Shown here: positions 43,076-51,990 of the stretch, piece by piece
How positions within the stretch are numbered: the stretch's first letter is position 1
Layout: the number at the start of each line of letters is the position of its first letter
DNA from: Sphingomonas sp. PP-F2F-G114-C0414
GTDB lineage: Bacteria > Pseudomonadota > Alphaproteobacteria > Sphingomonadales > Sphingomonadaceae
Direction: 5' to 3'
DNA: 64,000 bases
Assembly (NCBI RefSeq): GCF_003688595.1
Contig: NZ_RCWT01000015.1
Span: 62,001 to 126,000 of the forward strand
Notes under the pieces: generated by a model
Database searches by the model: none
The model's input: the letters and a program-made list of their open reading frames with translations, nothing else
What the model was told of the DNA's origin: nothing
Translations under genes and position numbers: made by a program

Positions 43076-43417
43076 CTACATGTTCTGGGAGAGAGCCTCC
43101 TTCGTCGCAGTCGGCAGCAAAAAATCAACAAGCACCCCCGCGATCTGGGTGACGTCTGCCGGGTCCATCGCATCGATCATATGCGGGTGCAGGATCGGCT
43201 GCGTCACGCGCGGCGCGACCAGCGCGACCTGGTTGTAGTCCATCCGCACCAAGCCACCGAGATTGGCGTTGCGGAGCGCACCGCCCATCGGCTTTCGAAC
43301 ATGAATCAGCGTGCCGGCTGGCAGCACGACTTTGTCGGCGACGACGATGTCGTATTCCAGCGTGACGTCGCCGGGGGCGGCGTGTGCGGAGATTGGCGTG
43401 TCGTTCTGGTCGTTCAT
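43076..43417 (-). CDS. E: Tail assembly chaperone E
   Basis: A 113-residue protein of the P2 gpE type. The C-terminal part HPHMIDAMDPADVTQIAGVLVDFL is the family's mark. It starts at the ATG at 43417 between FII and E'. The TTT TTG near codon 99-100 is a slippery site (see the frameshift entry). The proteins coat the tape measure during tail building. Confidence 0.88.
   Translation of the reverse strand: MNDQNDTPISAHAAPGDVTLEYDIVVADKVVLPAGTLIHVRKPMGGALRNANLGGLVRMDYNQVALVAPRVTQPILHPHMIDAMDPADVTQIAGVLVDFLLPTATKEALSQNM
43118..43124 (-). other. Slippery heptamer T TTT TTG for -1 frameshift E to E'
   Basis: On the minus strand the 0-frame codons of E read GAT TTT TTG, giving the heptamer T-TTT-TTG. 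After a -1 slip the frame runs without stop through PEHVEDP into the E' frame and ends at 42936. This is the heptamer type known for E+E' in P2. The predicted fusion is 100 codons of E plus 60 codons, 160 residues. Confidence 0.8.
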
Positions 43418-43470
43418 TGTATCAGTCCTCGGGTTTCGTTTGCGGCGGGGCGGTGGTTGTGGTGCGCGGA

Positions 43471-43980
43471 CTACAGACCAAGCGCCGTGCGGTGCGCGGC
43501 CATCAGGTCGACGCCGCCGACGACCTCGATCATGCCAAGCACATCGATCTCGACCTCGACGGCGCCGTTCCACGTCAGCTTGAAATAGCTGAGCTGGCTT
43601 TTGACCTTGAACTCGGTGTCCTCGCCGGGCTTCCATTCGCCCATGTCGATTTCTTCGTGCCGGCCGCGGGTGACGATCTCGACCACGTCGACAGCGCCGG
43701 TGTCGTCGTTCTGGAACGAGCCGACGAAGCGCTGCTGCACGCCCGACATATTGAGCATGCCGTGCTGGCGCAGGATTTGGCGCATGGGGCCGCCGTAGAC
43801 CGCCTCCATCTCCAGGGCTTCGCCGCCCATGTCGACCTTCACCGCGCGGCTCATGCCACCGGCACGATAGTCCTCGAATTTGCGCACGAGTTTTGGGGGC
43901 GTGATCGAGACGGTTTCGCCGATGAAGGCTTCGCCGTCGTTGAACATCATCGTCTGCTTGAGCTTGCTGGGGAACGCCAT
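43471..43980 (-). CDS. FII: Phage major tail tube protein FII
   Basis: A 169-residue protein, near the 172 of P2 gpFII, that forms the inner tube of the contractile tail. The N terminus MAFPSKLKQTMMFNDGEAFIG and the block GGMSRAVKVDMGGEALEM are family marks. It starts at the ATG at 43980 and follows the sheath gene by 29 bases. Confidence 0.9.
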   Translation of the reverse strand: MAFPSKLKQTMMFNDGEAFIGETVSITPPKLVRKFEDYRAGGMSRAVKVDMGGEALEMEAVYGGPMRQILRQHGMLNMSGVQQRFVGSFQNDDTGAVDVVEIVTRGRHEEIDMGEWKPGEDTEFKVKSQLSYFKLTWNGAVEVEIDVLGMIEVVGGVDLMAAHRTALGL

Positions 43981-44009
43981 CGCGTCGACCTTTCGTGCGT
44001 GAGGTAGGG

Positions 44010-45182
44010 TTAGTTGCCGGCGACCAGGCTGGTGAAGTCGGCGAAGAACTCGTCGGAGATCTCCTGCTCGATCCCCAGCGCCTCCAGCGGCGGTACGAAG
44101 GTGTAGCGGTAGCCAATGAGCAGCTGGCCGGCCTTCAGCTTGTCGACCGGGTTCTTGGCACCGTCGAACACGGCCACGGCACCGAGGATCCGGCCGGTGC
44201 GCTTCTCCTGCCGAAACTTCTCGTTGATCTGCTCGACGATGTCCTTGGCGAGGCTGGGCAGCAGCGGCTTGTCCATTGCCCACACCAGGCCGAGCGCTAC
44301 GGTGTCCGCAAGGATCTGCGCGGTGCGGCAGGCACTTTCGAACACGAAGTCGCTCTTCGGGTCGGCGCATGTGCGGTTACCCCAAAAGCGCAGCTCACCG
44401 GCGATGCGGACGACGGTGACCAGCTGCGATGCGTTGAGCACATTGGCATCGCAGTCCGCGTCCTGGATATCGAAGGTGACATCCGCGGCCAGGCCGTCGA
44501 GCTCCGGAAGGGCGACGTTGGACAGCGTCTTGTGCCAGCCCTGCGTCTGGTCGATCGCGGCCCGTGCGCCCATCGCGACGGCCGCAACCGGCACGCCGAT
44601 GCTGGCACCGTCAGCGCCATACGGTGCGGTTACGCTGGGCCAGAGCAACGTCAGCTCGCGCGCGTCGGGTAACAGCGCCCGGTGGGCGATAGCCTCGCCG
44701 CGATCGTTGCCGATAGCCTTCGCATAGACACGGGCGCGCAGCCGCTTTGCGACCGTGACCATGGCCTTCGTCACCAGTTCGGCTTCGAGGCCGGGTGCGC
44801 CGATGATCCGGGGATGGAGGTTGAGCTGCGCCGGCGCGGTCAGCAGCGCCTGCATGCCGGTTTTCACGCCTGCAACGTCGGTGCCGATCACGGCTTTCGC
44901 GGTATCGGCCGGCGTAGCACCAGGTGCGACGCGCACCACGACGATCGGCGCATCGACCTGCCCGGCGATGGCCCGCAATGCGGCGCGGAGCGTACCGTCC
45001 GCACCAGCCTTCGCGATGGCGTCGTCGATGTTCGTGACAGAGACCGCGGTGTCGAGCGGAAATGCGCCAGCCACCGCAGCGGGCGCGGTCGCGATCAGAC
45101 CGATGACGGCAGTGGCGATAGTCGCGATCGAGCGACGTGTTGCCGTAACCTCGGTGACATTGATCCCGTGGAGGAAGCTCAT
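44010..45182 (-). CDS. FI: Phage tail sheath protein FI
   Basis: A 390-residue contractile sheath protein (P2 FI 396). The N terminus FLHGINVTEV, the central GLEAELVTKAMVTVAKRLRARVYAK and the C-terminal block FRFWGNRTC-like ELRFWGNRTC, LLIGYRYTFVPPLEALGIEQEISDEF are typical. The start is the ATG at 45182; the open frame upstream belongs to W in another frame. Confidence 0.92.
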   Translation of the reverse strand: MSFLHGINVTEVTATRRSIATIATAVIGLIATAPAAVAGAFPLDTAVSVTNIDDAIAKAGADGTLRAALRAIAGQVDAPIVVVRVAPGATPADTAKAVIGTDVAGVKTGMQALLTAPAQLNLHPRIIGAPGLEAELVTKAMVTVAKRLRARVYAKAIGNDRGEAIAHRALLPDARELTLLWPSVTAPYGADGASIGVPVAAVAMGARAAIDQTQGWHKTLSNVALPELDGLAADVTFDIQDADCDANVLNASQLVTVVRIAGELRFWGNRTCADPKSDFVFESACRTAQILADTVALGLVWAMDKPLLPSLAKDIVEQINEKFRQEKRTGRILGAVAVFDGAKNPVDKLKAGQLLIGYRYTFVPPLEALGIEQEISDEFFADFTSLVAGN

Positions 45183-45193
45183 ATGCGGGCCTT

Positions 45194-45556
45194 TCAGACG
45201 AGCGCCGACAAGGCGCGGAGGGATGTGGAGAGAGAGAAGGGACGCGCGCCTGACATGTCGGTACGACGGCCTGTGACGGTGATGACTGCCTCGTGCGGAC
45301 GTTCTCCGGGGGAGAGCTGGACACGAGAGATCCGCGCGCGCCCTTCCTGACGAAGGAGCGCCAGCGCGACCGCGGCGAAAATCCGCATCCGGCCGAGTTC
45401 GTTGTTCGGCTGGTCGAGAAACTGAGGGACGAGGGAGCCGTACTCGCGTCGGCCGAGGCGGGTGCCTAACGGCGTGCTCAAGATATCGTCGATCGACTGC
45501 TTCAGGTGATCCATGCCGGCGAGAGGCGCGCCGGTGTGGCGATCCATGCCGTTCAT
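45194..45556 (-). CDS. W: Baseplate protein W (gp25-like)
   Basis: A 120-residue protein related to P2 gpW and T4 gp25 lysozyme-like baseplate wedge. The signature ILSTPLGTRLGRREYGSLVPQFLDQP is at about 25-50. It starts at 45556, overlapping the V stop by four bases, and lies 11 bases before the sheath gene. Confidence 0.92.
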   Translation of the reverse strand: MNGMDRHTGAPLAGMDHLKQSIDDILSTPLGTRLGRREYGSLVPQFLDQPNNELGRMRIFAAVALALLRQEGRARISRVQLSPGERPHEAVITVTGRRTDMSGARPFSLSTSLRALSALV

Positions 45557-46098
45557 CGCGGCGGTCCCGAAAACGCCGCACCCGACTGGACGCCGGTATG
45601 CGTATGGTCCTTGAGGCTCTTGCCCCCGCCGATCACGTCGCCGTCAGCTTTGACGTAGCCGGCGACGTGCAGGTTGCCGCGAAGATAGATGTCGTCGGCC
45701 CGGACCTCGACGTAGGATCCTGCTGGCAAGTCGGCGATCAGATAGTGACCGTCCGGATCGTACAGGATCCGCGCGCCGTCCTCGAACTCGATCAAGGTGG
45801 ACCCGTCATTTGCCGGGTGCGGGTTGGCGTCGGAGCTGAGGCTGCCGATAACGAACCCGCGTGCCGTGTCGGCCTCGGGACATAGCACCGCGACCTGTTC
45901 GCCGACCGAGGGTGGCGACCAGACCTTCGTCTTGCCGATGCGGGCGGCAAGCCAAGGGATATCGCCTGTGGTCAGATCGTTGGCGAATTCGACGCGACAC
46001 GTTTTGGCGTCGAGATCGACGGACACGACAGTGCCTTCGCGCGCGAGATCGCCAATAAGGCGTTGGATATCGGCAGTGGCAGCCATAGCGGCGACCAT
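45553..46098 (-). CDS. V: Baseplate spike protein V
   Basis: A 181-residue protein of the P2 gpV type: an OB-fold N terminus (EGTVVSVDLDAKTCRVEFANDLTTGDIPWLAARIG) and a beta-helix tip (residues about 130-170) with HTHTG, the His-x-His that binds iron in the P2 spike. It pierces the host envelope. The first of the V-W-FI-FII-E-T-U-D block; ATGs at 46098 and 46086 are both without a good ribosome site. Confidence 0.9.
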   Translation of the reverse strand: MVAAMAATADIQRLIGDLAREGTVVSVDLDAKTCRVEFANDLTTGDIPWLAARIGKTKVWSPPSVGEQVAVLCPEADTARGFVIGSLSSDANPHPANDGSTLIEFEDGARILYDPDGHYLIADLPAGSYVEVRADDIYLRGNLHVAGYVKADGDVIGGGKSLKDHTHTGVQSGAAFSGPPR

Positions 46099-46128
46099 GC
46101 GCGTGACGTTTCGAGAGGCGAGGCCTCG

Positions 46129-46155
46129 CTCTTGTAGAAACGCTTTCTACAAGAG
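46129..46155. promoter_or_regulatory. 27-bp late regulatory dyad before V
   Basis: CTCTTGTAGAAA-CGC-TTTCTACAAGAG, a perfect 12+3+12 dyad, lies about 30 bases before the V start. The same sequence is before J and, with two differences, between O and P. It is probably the Ogr-like activator's binding site for the V to D transcript. Confidence 0.75.
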
Positions 46156-46198
46156 CTACGTGAAACACGAAGCGGCGCGTACGAGGGCGAACCGCCCG

Positions 46199-46729
46199 TT
46201 ATGCGGGTGCCGACGCGGCGATGGCCGCAGCCGTTTCGCGGTGCCGCGCGAGTTCGGCCGCCAGTACCGGCCGCTCCGCCTCGAGGCGTTCGAGCTGCTC
46301 GACGAACGACTGGCGCGCAGCATGCCGCACCTCGGCATCAGCGTCCGCTCTGGCCTGCGCGGCAGCGTTCGCCATCGGTTCGGTGGCCTCGGGTTCCGGC
46401 AGCGCGGCGAGCTGCGTCTCGATCTGGAATATCTGCCCCTCAAGCTCGGCGCACCGCGTGCGCGTTTCGGATGCGAAGTCGGTTGTCTGAAGCGCGGTGT
46501 ACGCCTGCGTCCACAGCGAAGGCGCCGCGTCCTGGTGATTGGCCGTGAACGACACCAGGCGTTCCCACAGGAAGCTCGCGCCCGCCTCGAACGCATCGCG
46601 GCTGGCGAACGCACGAAAGCGCGCGATGGCCGGCACCGCATGGTTGGCGACCTGGTCGAAGCTGTTGAGGCGGATATAGACCGGGCGAACATCGCCCTGG
46701 TCGGTGGTGAGGTTGGTGATGATAGCCAT
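46199..46729 (-). CDS. Putative tail-fibre-associated protein
   Basis: A 176-residue protein from the ATG at 46729. The N-terminal part is aromatic and globular (VNSFDQVANHAVPAIARFRAF-like), the C-terminal part a long charged helix (about 110-175) rich in Ala and Glu. It follows the tail spike gene by ten bases, a place often held by a chaperone or adaptor for the spike. No family is recognised. Confidence 0.6.
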   Translation of the reverse strand: MAIITNLTTDQGDVRPVYIRLNSFDQVANHAVPAIARFRAFASRDAFEAGASFLWERLVSFTANHQDAAPSLWTQAYTALQTTDFASETRTRCAELEGQIFQIETQLAALPEPEATEPMANAAAQARADADAEVRHAARQSFVEQLERLEAERPVLAAELARHRETAAAIAASAPA

Positions 46730-46739
46730 CTGGTGTCTC

Positions 46740-48635
46740 CTATGCGTCGATCGCTGCGGCGGCTTTGAATACGGCGGTCGAGTTGACGTCGCCTGCGGTG
46801 GTGCAGATCTGCGACATCCGGCCGCCCGGCGTGGGGTTGTCGAGCCAGATGGTCTCGCCGCGGCCGGCCGAACCGGAGGCCGGCGGGCCGCTGCCGCTCG
46901 ACCATATACGGTTGCCGAACGCGAACCCCTTGGCGAACCAGAACGTGTTGGGGACGGTGGTCGCGCGACCGAACTTCTGCGTGGTGACGTCGCCGGTGAT
47001 CGCCGCGGACTGCCCGTAATCGGCATTGCCCTGCGTGAACCGGAAGTCTTTGCCCCAGACCTGAAAACTCAGGCCGTAGGCGAGATCTCCGCTGTACAGG
47101 GTAAGCCCGCCATTCCAGTCGATCGCGGTACGTTTGCCGACAGTAGGAAGGGCCTGGTTACGGGCTGCGACGAACGACCGCGCATTGGTCGAGCCCTGCT
47201 CGAAATTCAGGAAGTCACCCGTCGCGGCCTGGGCATGCGCCCATTGCCCGCCGATCGACACCGCGGGGAAGCTGATGATCGGAAGCGGCTGCCCGCCTTC
47301 CATGTAATTGAACAGGAAGCCCGAGCGCGCATTCTGGCTCGGGTGCCAGACCGGTCCGCCCGCATAATAGCCCGTGCTGTTCGGCGTCCAGGTCGGGACC
47401 GCGTCGTAACCGACGTATCCCGGAGCCGTTGGCCCACCCATCTCGCAATAGCCCCAGACGCTGATGTCGGTGCCGGGCTGCGTCGTGCCCCACAGGTCAT
47501 CCTTCTCGGGCATCGGCTGATAGCGCTTGCCCTCGAAGTGGACGAGCTGCCCGTTGGCCTTGAAGTGGTTGTTGATAAACGTGCACGACAGGAACTGTTG
47601 CGCGCAGATGGCCCATATGCAGGTCGAAAACGTATTGTCCTCGACCTTGATGATGTTGGCGTCGGCACCCTGCGGCATGTAGCCGACCCAGCATTCCTCG
47701 ATCCAGTTCGACCGGATCCGCGTGCAGGACGCCTCACCCTGCGCAACCTCGTCACCGCCCGATGTGGCAAGCGTCAGGATCCCCGGCCCGGGGAAGCCGT
47801 GGATATAGTTGTTGTCGATATCCATCTGGCATTTGTTGACGATGCCGAACTCGCCGGAATAGCCGCCCGACCGCGGTTTGTTCGGGCCGACATAGGCGAT
47901 CTGCACGCCGCTGATCCACGAACCGTCCGCGCCGGTCGTCGGCGCGACCTTCTTGAAATTCAGCGTGTCCTGGCGTTCGAACAGGAAGCCAGATTCCTCG
48001 ACCGCGAGGATCGAGGCGTTACCGCCGAGGATATGACCGCGGCCCGCCCCGAGGATGGCGAGCGACGTTTTCACGTTGACGCGCGACGCCATGTAGAACC
48101 GGCCGATCCCAAGATACACCGTCGGTCCGTTGCTCGTGCCCCGCACGCTGCCTTTCCGGTTGGCGCAGAAACCTGAATAGCTGATCGCTGCAAGGATGGC
48201 GGGCGTACTGTCGAACGACTTGTCGATGACCGAGCGCGCGCCGAACATCTCGATATACAGCTCGCGCGGGTCGCGGCGGAAATAGCGGCCGTTCTTCGTC
48301 TTCACGATCGCCAGCGGATGCGCAGCAACGTCGGCATCGGTCAGCGTCGTATCTTCGTACAGCAGCCCGCGCGTTGCACCGCTCGTCTGGATCAGGTCGG
48401 TGCCGCCCGGCACGTTGATGCCGTTGTCGCCACCGATCTGGTCGAAGCGGCCGACCGACAGGACGTTGCCGCCCATCTCGCCCTTGTCGCCGCGGTAATA
48501 GTTCGCGAGGAACGGGACCATCGCGCGCGCGAGCGGCGCCATCATCATGCGCATGGTGCGCCCGCCCTTCAGGACGGGAATGGTCTCGGTGCCGTCAGCG
48601 GCGTCGAGAACGGTAAGCGCGGAGATTTTCGCCAT
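46740..48635 (-). CDS. Phage tail spike with beta-helix
   Basis: A 631-residue protein. The first 100 residues are the adaptor (MAKISALTVLDAADGTETIPV). The middle has right-handed beta-helix-like repeats (about 150-400; NIIKVEDNTFSTCIW, SCTFINNHFKANGQ). Such spikes bind and often degrade surface polysaccharide. No catalytic motif can be fixed by eye. It is downstream of the H fibre gene on the same transcript and probably sets host range. Confidence 0.72.
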   Translation of the reverse strand: MAKISALTVLDAADGTETIPVLKGGRTMRMMMAPLARAMVPFLANYYRGDKGEMGGNVLSVGRFDQIGGDNGINVPGGTDLIQTSGATRGLLYEDTTLTDADVAAHPLAIVKTKNGRYFRRDPRELYIEMFGARSVIDKSFDSTPAILAAISYSGFCANRKGSVRGTSNGPTVYLGIGRFYMASRVNVKTSLAILGAGRGHILGGNASILAVEESGFLFERQDTLNFKKVAPTTGADGSWISGVQIAYVGPNKPRSGGYSGEFGIVNKCQMDIDNNYIHGFPGPGILTLATSGGDEVAQGEASCTRIRSNWIEECWVGYMPQGADANIIKVEDNTFSTCIWAICAQQFLSCTFINNHFKANGQLVHFEGKRYQPMPEKDDLWGTTQPGTDISVWGYCEMGGPTAPGYVGYDAVPTWTPNSTGYYAGGPVWHPSQNARSGFLFNYMEGGQPLPIISFPAVSIGGQWAHAQAATGDFLNFEQGSTNARSFVAARNQALPTVGKRTAIDWNGGLTLYSGDLAYGLSFQVWGKDFRFTQGNADYGQSAAITGDVTTQKFGRATTVPNTFWFAKGFAFGNRIWSSGSGPPASGSAGRGETIWLDNPTPGGRMSQICTTAGDVNSTAVFKAAAAIDA

Positions 48636-48678
48636 GTGTCAGGCCCTGCGAATGGAGATCGGTGGAAGCGGGCGCATG

Positions 48679-49932
48679 TCAGCGACCGCGCGCGAACCAG
48701 CGGAAACCGCCTGCGGCATCGGCGGTCGGGCTCTTGTGGTTCTGGGCGTAAAGCTGCGCGCTGACCGCGCCGAGCGAGACCTCCTGGACGGTCGACTGGC
48801 CGTCATTGGACTGCCCGCTGTTGATGATCGTCGCGAAGACCCCGTCGCAGGCGTTCGGGAACGGCCACGGGAAAGTCAGCGTGAATGCCGCCTCGCTGCC
48901 CGGCAGCGCTGACACACCCATCATCTCGACGCTGCCATCCGAGAACCGGCGGTAGCGGCTGGCCCCGTCCGACTTGCTCTCGACGAGGTAGATGACGCCG
49001 GCCGCGGCGAGCGCTGCCGGCGTCGCGGCGGCGTTGCTGGCCGTGCCCGCGAGCAGCTGCGCAGCGGTTGCGGCGGGCACGGTGATCGTGATGTCGGTGG
49101 TGAGGGCATTGCCGCCGATCGCGAGACCGGAGGTATCGACGCGGCGGGCGAGCGGCACGCGCGCGAGGATCGATGCGAGAATGTTGACCAGGCTGGCGGG
49201 CGTCAGCGCTTTCGTGCCGATCGCCGCGGCGTCGGCTTCGCCAGCGGTCGCGGCCGGCACGTCGATGGTCACGTCACCGTCGAGGGTGCGGCCACCGGTG
49301 GCGAGGCCGATCGTCGAAACACGGCGCGTCGAAACGACCAGTCCGCTGATCTTCAGCCCGACCGCAGCGAACGCGGCGTCGATCGTCGTCTGGAACGATA
49401 CGATGCGCGCGGCGAGCCCCTTGGGGGTGACAGCGCGCAGCGGATCGAGACCGGCGAGAGTCTCTGCATCGGTCGCGAGTTCGACGATGCCCTTGGTGAC
49501 GTCGGTTGCCGGCGGATTGAGAAAGTTGGTGTCGCCGAACGTGACGTTGGCGACGTTGGCGGTCGGGAACGCGATGTCGACGGCGAGCATGTTCGACGCG
49601 CCCGCCGCCTTTTGCATGATGCGCTCGGCCTGGCCGTAGACGGCGAACAGCGTGCCATCGGACAGATAGAGGCCGAACGCGCGAAAGCCGTAGGCGTTGA
49701 CGCCATCATCGCGGACAACCAGGTGAACGATGTTGTTGCCGACCTGCGCGCCCGAGATCGTCGCGACGCGGCGGAATTCGCCCGGCAGTGCGGTCAGCGT
49801 GGGAGCGACCACAATGGGATTGTCCGTCAGGCCGACCGCGGAGATCCGCAGGTCCGCGCCGTTGCCGAGCTGCGCCGCGGTGAACCGCGCCAGGCCGGCA
49901 TTGGTGAAGGTGAGCGTCAACGGCAGCGGCAT
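48679..49932 (-). CDS. H: Tail fibre protein H
   Basis: A 417-residue protein, shorter than P2 gpH (669). The N-terminal part LTLTFTNAGLARFTAAQLGNG, then YGQAERIMQKAAGASNMLAVDIAFP, is the DUF3751/gpH adaptor type that attaches to the baseplate. The centre is repeated Ala/Thr/Val beta structure (two DVTIDVPAATA/DITITVPAATA repeats at about 225 and 290). It starts at 49932 overlapping the stop of I. Confidence 0.82.
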   Translation of the reverse strand: MPLPLTLTFTNAGLARFTAAQLGNGADLRISAVGLTDNPIVVAPTLTALPGEFRRVATISGAQVGNNIVHLVVRDDGVNAYGFRAFGLYLSDGTLFAVYGQAERIMQKAAGASNMLAVDIAFPTANVANVTFGDTNFLNPPATDVTKGIVELATDAETLAGLDPLRAVTPKGLAARIVSFQTTIDAAFAAVGLKISGLVVSTRRVSTIGLATGGRTLDGDVTIDVPAATAGEADAAAIGTKALTPASLVNILASILARVPLARRVDTSGLAIGGNALTTDITITVPAATAAQLLAGTASNAAATPAALAAAGVIYLVESKSDGASRYRRFSDGSVEMMGVSALPGSEAAFTLTFPWPFPNACDGVFATIINSGQSNDGQSTVQEVSLGAVSAQLYAQNHKSPTADAAGGFRWFARGR

Positions 49933-50576
49933 CAGGCGTCGTCCTCGATAAATCTGCCGGCATCATCTTCCAGCGGCTCGCCGTCCTCGGTCTGGAGGTA
50001 CGCATCCCAGGGGGCGGCCGGGGCGGTGGTCAGGGTCGCGTCCTGCCGAAGCGACTGCGTCGCGCGCACCGCGCCCATCACGCCGATCGTGCCGGCGACG
50101 GCGAGCAGCTGGACCAGGCGGAAGTGCTCGCGCAGCGGCTTGGTGCGCGAGACCTCGCGGATGATCGCCTCGGCGAACGCCGCGGTCGCGCGCGTGCCGC
50201 CCGGCGCGGTGCCGTCGACGGTGAGCGGGAGCATGACCTCGAAGGTGTGCGGCGCGGCGCGCGGCGTCGCTTCGAACCATTCGATGACGTAGGCGAGCTG
50301 GTCGAACCGGCGCAGCACGATCTCGACCGAGGCGCGCGTGCCCTTGATCCGGTGAAGCGCGATCGAGCTGGCAACCGCCTGGCGCTTGACCGCCTCGCTC
50401 CAGTCGGCATCCCAGCTATCGAGCGACAGGCCCCAGCCGAGCCACGGCAACCATTCCGCGGGAATCGTGGCGGGATCGAACAGCGTATCGATCGGCGCGG
50501 TGACGTCGCCGACCCGCGCCGTCGCCGCCTCGATCGCTCGTTCGAGCGGCGTTGCGTTCGGCGGTAGCAGTGTCAC
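49932..50576 (-). CDS. I: Baseplate protein I
   Basis: A 214-residue protein of the P2 gpI type. The block DPATIPAEWLPWLGWGLSLDSWDADWSEAVKRQ (about 34-66) and KGTRASVEIVLRRF are diagnostic. It joins the fibres to the baseplate. It overlaps J by four bases and H by one. Confidence 0.88.
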   Translation of the reverse strand: MTLLPPNATPLERAIEAATARVGDVTAPIDTLFDPATIPAEWLPWLGWGLSLDSWDADWSEAVKRQAVASSIALHRIKGTRASVEIVLRRFDQLAYVIEWFEATPRAAPHTFEVMLPLTVDGTAPGGTRATAAFAEAIIREVSRTKPLREHFRLVQLLAVAGTIGVMGAVRATQSLRQDATLTTAPAAPWDAYLQTEDGEPLEDDAGRFIEDDA

Positions 50577-51463
50577 GAGGCGATACCGCCGTGAGAAACT
50601 GCGATGGCGGTGCAGTAGGCGGCCTGCGTCGCATCGCAGACGACGTCGGCATCGAGATCGAGGTCGACCCGGTGCACGCCTTTCGGACTGAGAGCGGCCA
50701 TGAGCCCCGATCGCGTGATGGTGCGGCCGAGCTTGCGGTTCTCGGCAAGGAAGGCGACCAGCGCATCGCGCGCGGTCGCGACGATAAGGTCGGGATCCGG
50801 GCCGGAGAAGGTGAGAAGCCGCGCGGTGACGACGAACGGCACGATGCGGGCAGAGGCGACCGTGACGAGATCGCCGAGCGGTCGGATGCCGGGATCGTTC
50901 ACGATCGCCGTAACCTTGGCGAGCAGAACAGCCGGGGCAGTCCCGTCGCCGCTGCGATTCAGGACCGATACCAGGACTTCCCCCGGTGTCGTGCTGATCG
51001 CGCTGGCGTCGAGGACGTCGGCCGACGCATCCTTCGCATGCTTGACGTAGGCCAGCTCGGGGCCGGCGACCGAGAAACCCTCGGGTGCGAGAACGATACG
51101 CTGGCGCAAACGATCGTCGTCTTCGTAGATTGCTGCCGCGCCCGTCGCCGGGTTGGCTGGCGTGACGATCTGGCGGGTGACGCCGACCAGCGCGGCGAGA
51201 TGATCGAGGCGTGCGCCGGTGGCGTACGCGACGAACAGTTGCAGCGCGCCGTCCTGAAACGCCTGCCGCACGATCAGCTCGCGGTACGCCGCGACGTGCA
51301 GCACCTTCACCCCGGGATCACTATCGACCGTTGCATCGAACGCAGGCAATTTAACGCGCAGCGTCGCGACCATCTGGTCGACGATCTGGTCGAACGTCAG
51401 TTGTTCGACGACGATCGGAGCGGGAAGGCGCGACAGATCGACGGTGGTGGAGATTGCGGCCAT
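50573..51463 (-). CDS. J: Baseplate protein J
   Basis: A 296-residue protein (P2 J 302) that forms the baseplate wedge. The block TYRELIVRQAFQDGALQLFVAYATGARLDHLAALVGVTR-like stretch and EGFSVAGPELAYVKHAKDASADVLDASA are typical. It starts the J-I-H-spike transcript, just after the dyad at 51509. Confidence 0.9.
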   Translation of the reverse strand: MAAISTTVDLSRLPAPIVVEQLTFDQIVDQMVATLRVKLPAFDATVDSDPGVKVLHVAAYRELIVRQAFQDGALQLFVAYATGARLDHLAALVGVTRQIVTPANPATGAAAIYEDDDRLRQRIVLAPEGFSVAGPELAYVKHAKDASADVLDASAISTTPGEVLVSVLNRSGDGTAPAVLLAKVTAIVNDPGIRPLGDLVTVASARIVPFVVTARLLTFSGPDPDLIVATARDALVAFLAENRKLGRTITRSGLMAALSPKGVHRVDLDLDADVVCDATQAAYCTAIAVSHGGIAS

Positions 51464-51508
51464 GGTCCGGCCATGTCGTCGCGGTTGCGACGGCGTGGCT
51501 ATGCCGCG

Positions 51509-51535
51509 CTCTTGTAGAAACGCTTTCTACAAGAT
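51509..51535. promoter_or_regulatory. 27-bp late regulatory dyad before J
   Basis: CTCTTGTAGAAA-CGC-TTTCTACAAGA, same as the dyad at 46129 except for the last base. It lies about 45 bases before the J start and overlaps the S stop codon by one base. Probable activator site for the J-I-H transcript. Confidence 0.75.
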
Positions 51536-51990
51536 CAGCGCGCGGTGACCTGGGCGAGAATGAGGTCGAGGATCCGCTGCTGTTCTGCTTCCGTCAGACC
51601 GAGCAGGACGCGGCGCGCGTAACGGACTTTCGCCTGACCAGGTGCCGGTGCATCCGACAGGCCTTCCTGGTGAATGCTCGCAATCCGCGACGCCCGGCCG
51701 GCGAAGCCGACCCATGCTTCATCGGCGTTACCGCCCGCCTTCAGGCTTTTCGCCATCCGGAGTTTGCGGAACATCTTCTGCTGCCGCAGCCGGCCTTTTT
51801 TGCCGCGATCGGGCTTGGGACGGCGTGAGACGAAGGCCGCGCCGTCAGGGTCGCGCTGGGCCGCGATGCGGTCGGACTGGCTCTTGCGGATCTCGCGGCC
51901 GATCGAGCGCATGAGACGCGCGCGCTCGGGCGCGGCCGTGCGCAGCAGCAAATCGCGGCAAAGCTGCTCGATCGGCGCGAAGTCGTTCAT
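51535..51990 (-). CDS. S: Tail completion protein S
   Basis: A 151-residue basic protein (P2 S 150). The N terminus DLLLRTAAPERARLMRSIGREIRKSQSDRIAAQRDPDG and KMFRKLRMAKSLK are typical of P2 gpS. The ATG at 51990 overlaps the R stop (ATGA). It helps head-tail joining. Confidence 0.88.
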   Translation of the reverse strand: MNDFAPIEQLCRDLLLRTAAPERARLMRSIGREIRKSQSDRIAAQRDPDGAAFVSRRPKPDRGKKGRLRQQKMFRKLRMAKSLKAGGNADEAWVGFAGRASRIASIHQEGLSDAPAPGQAKVRYARRVLLGLTEAEQQRILDLILAQVTAR

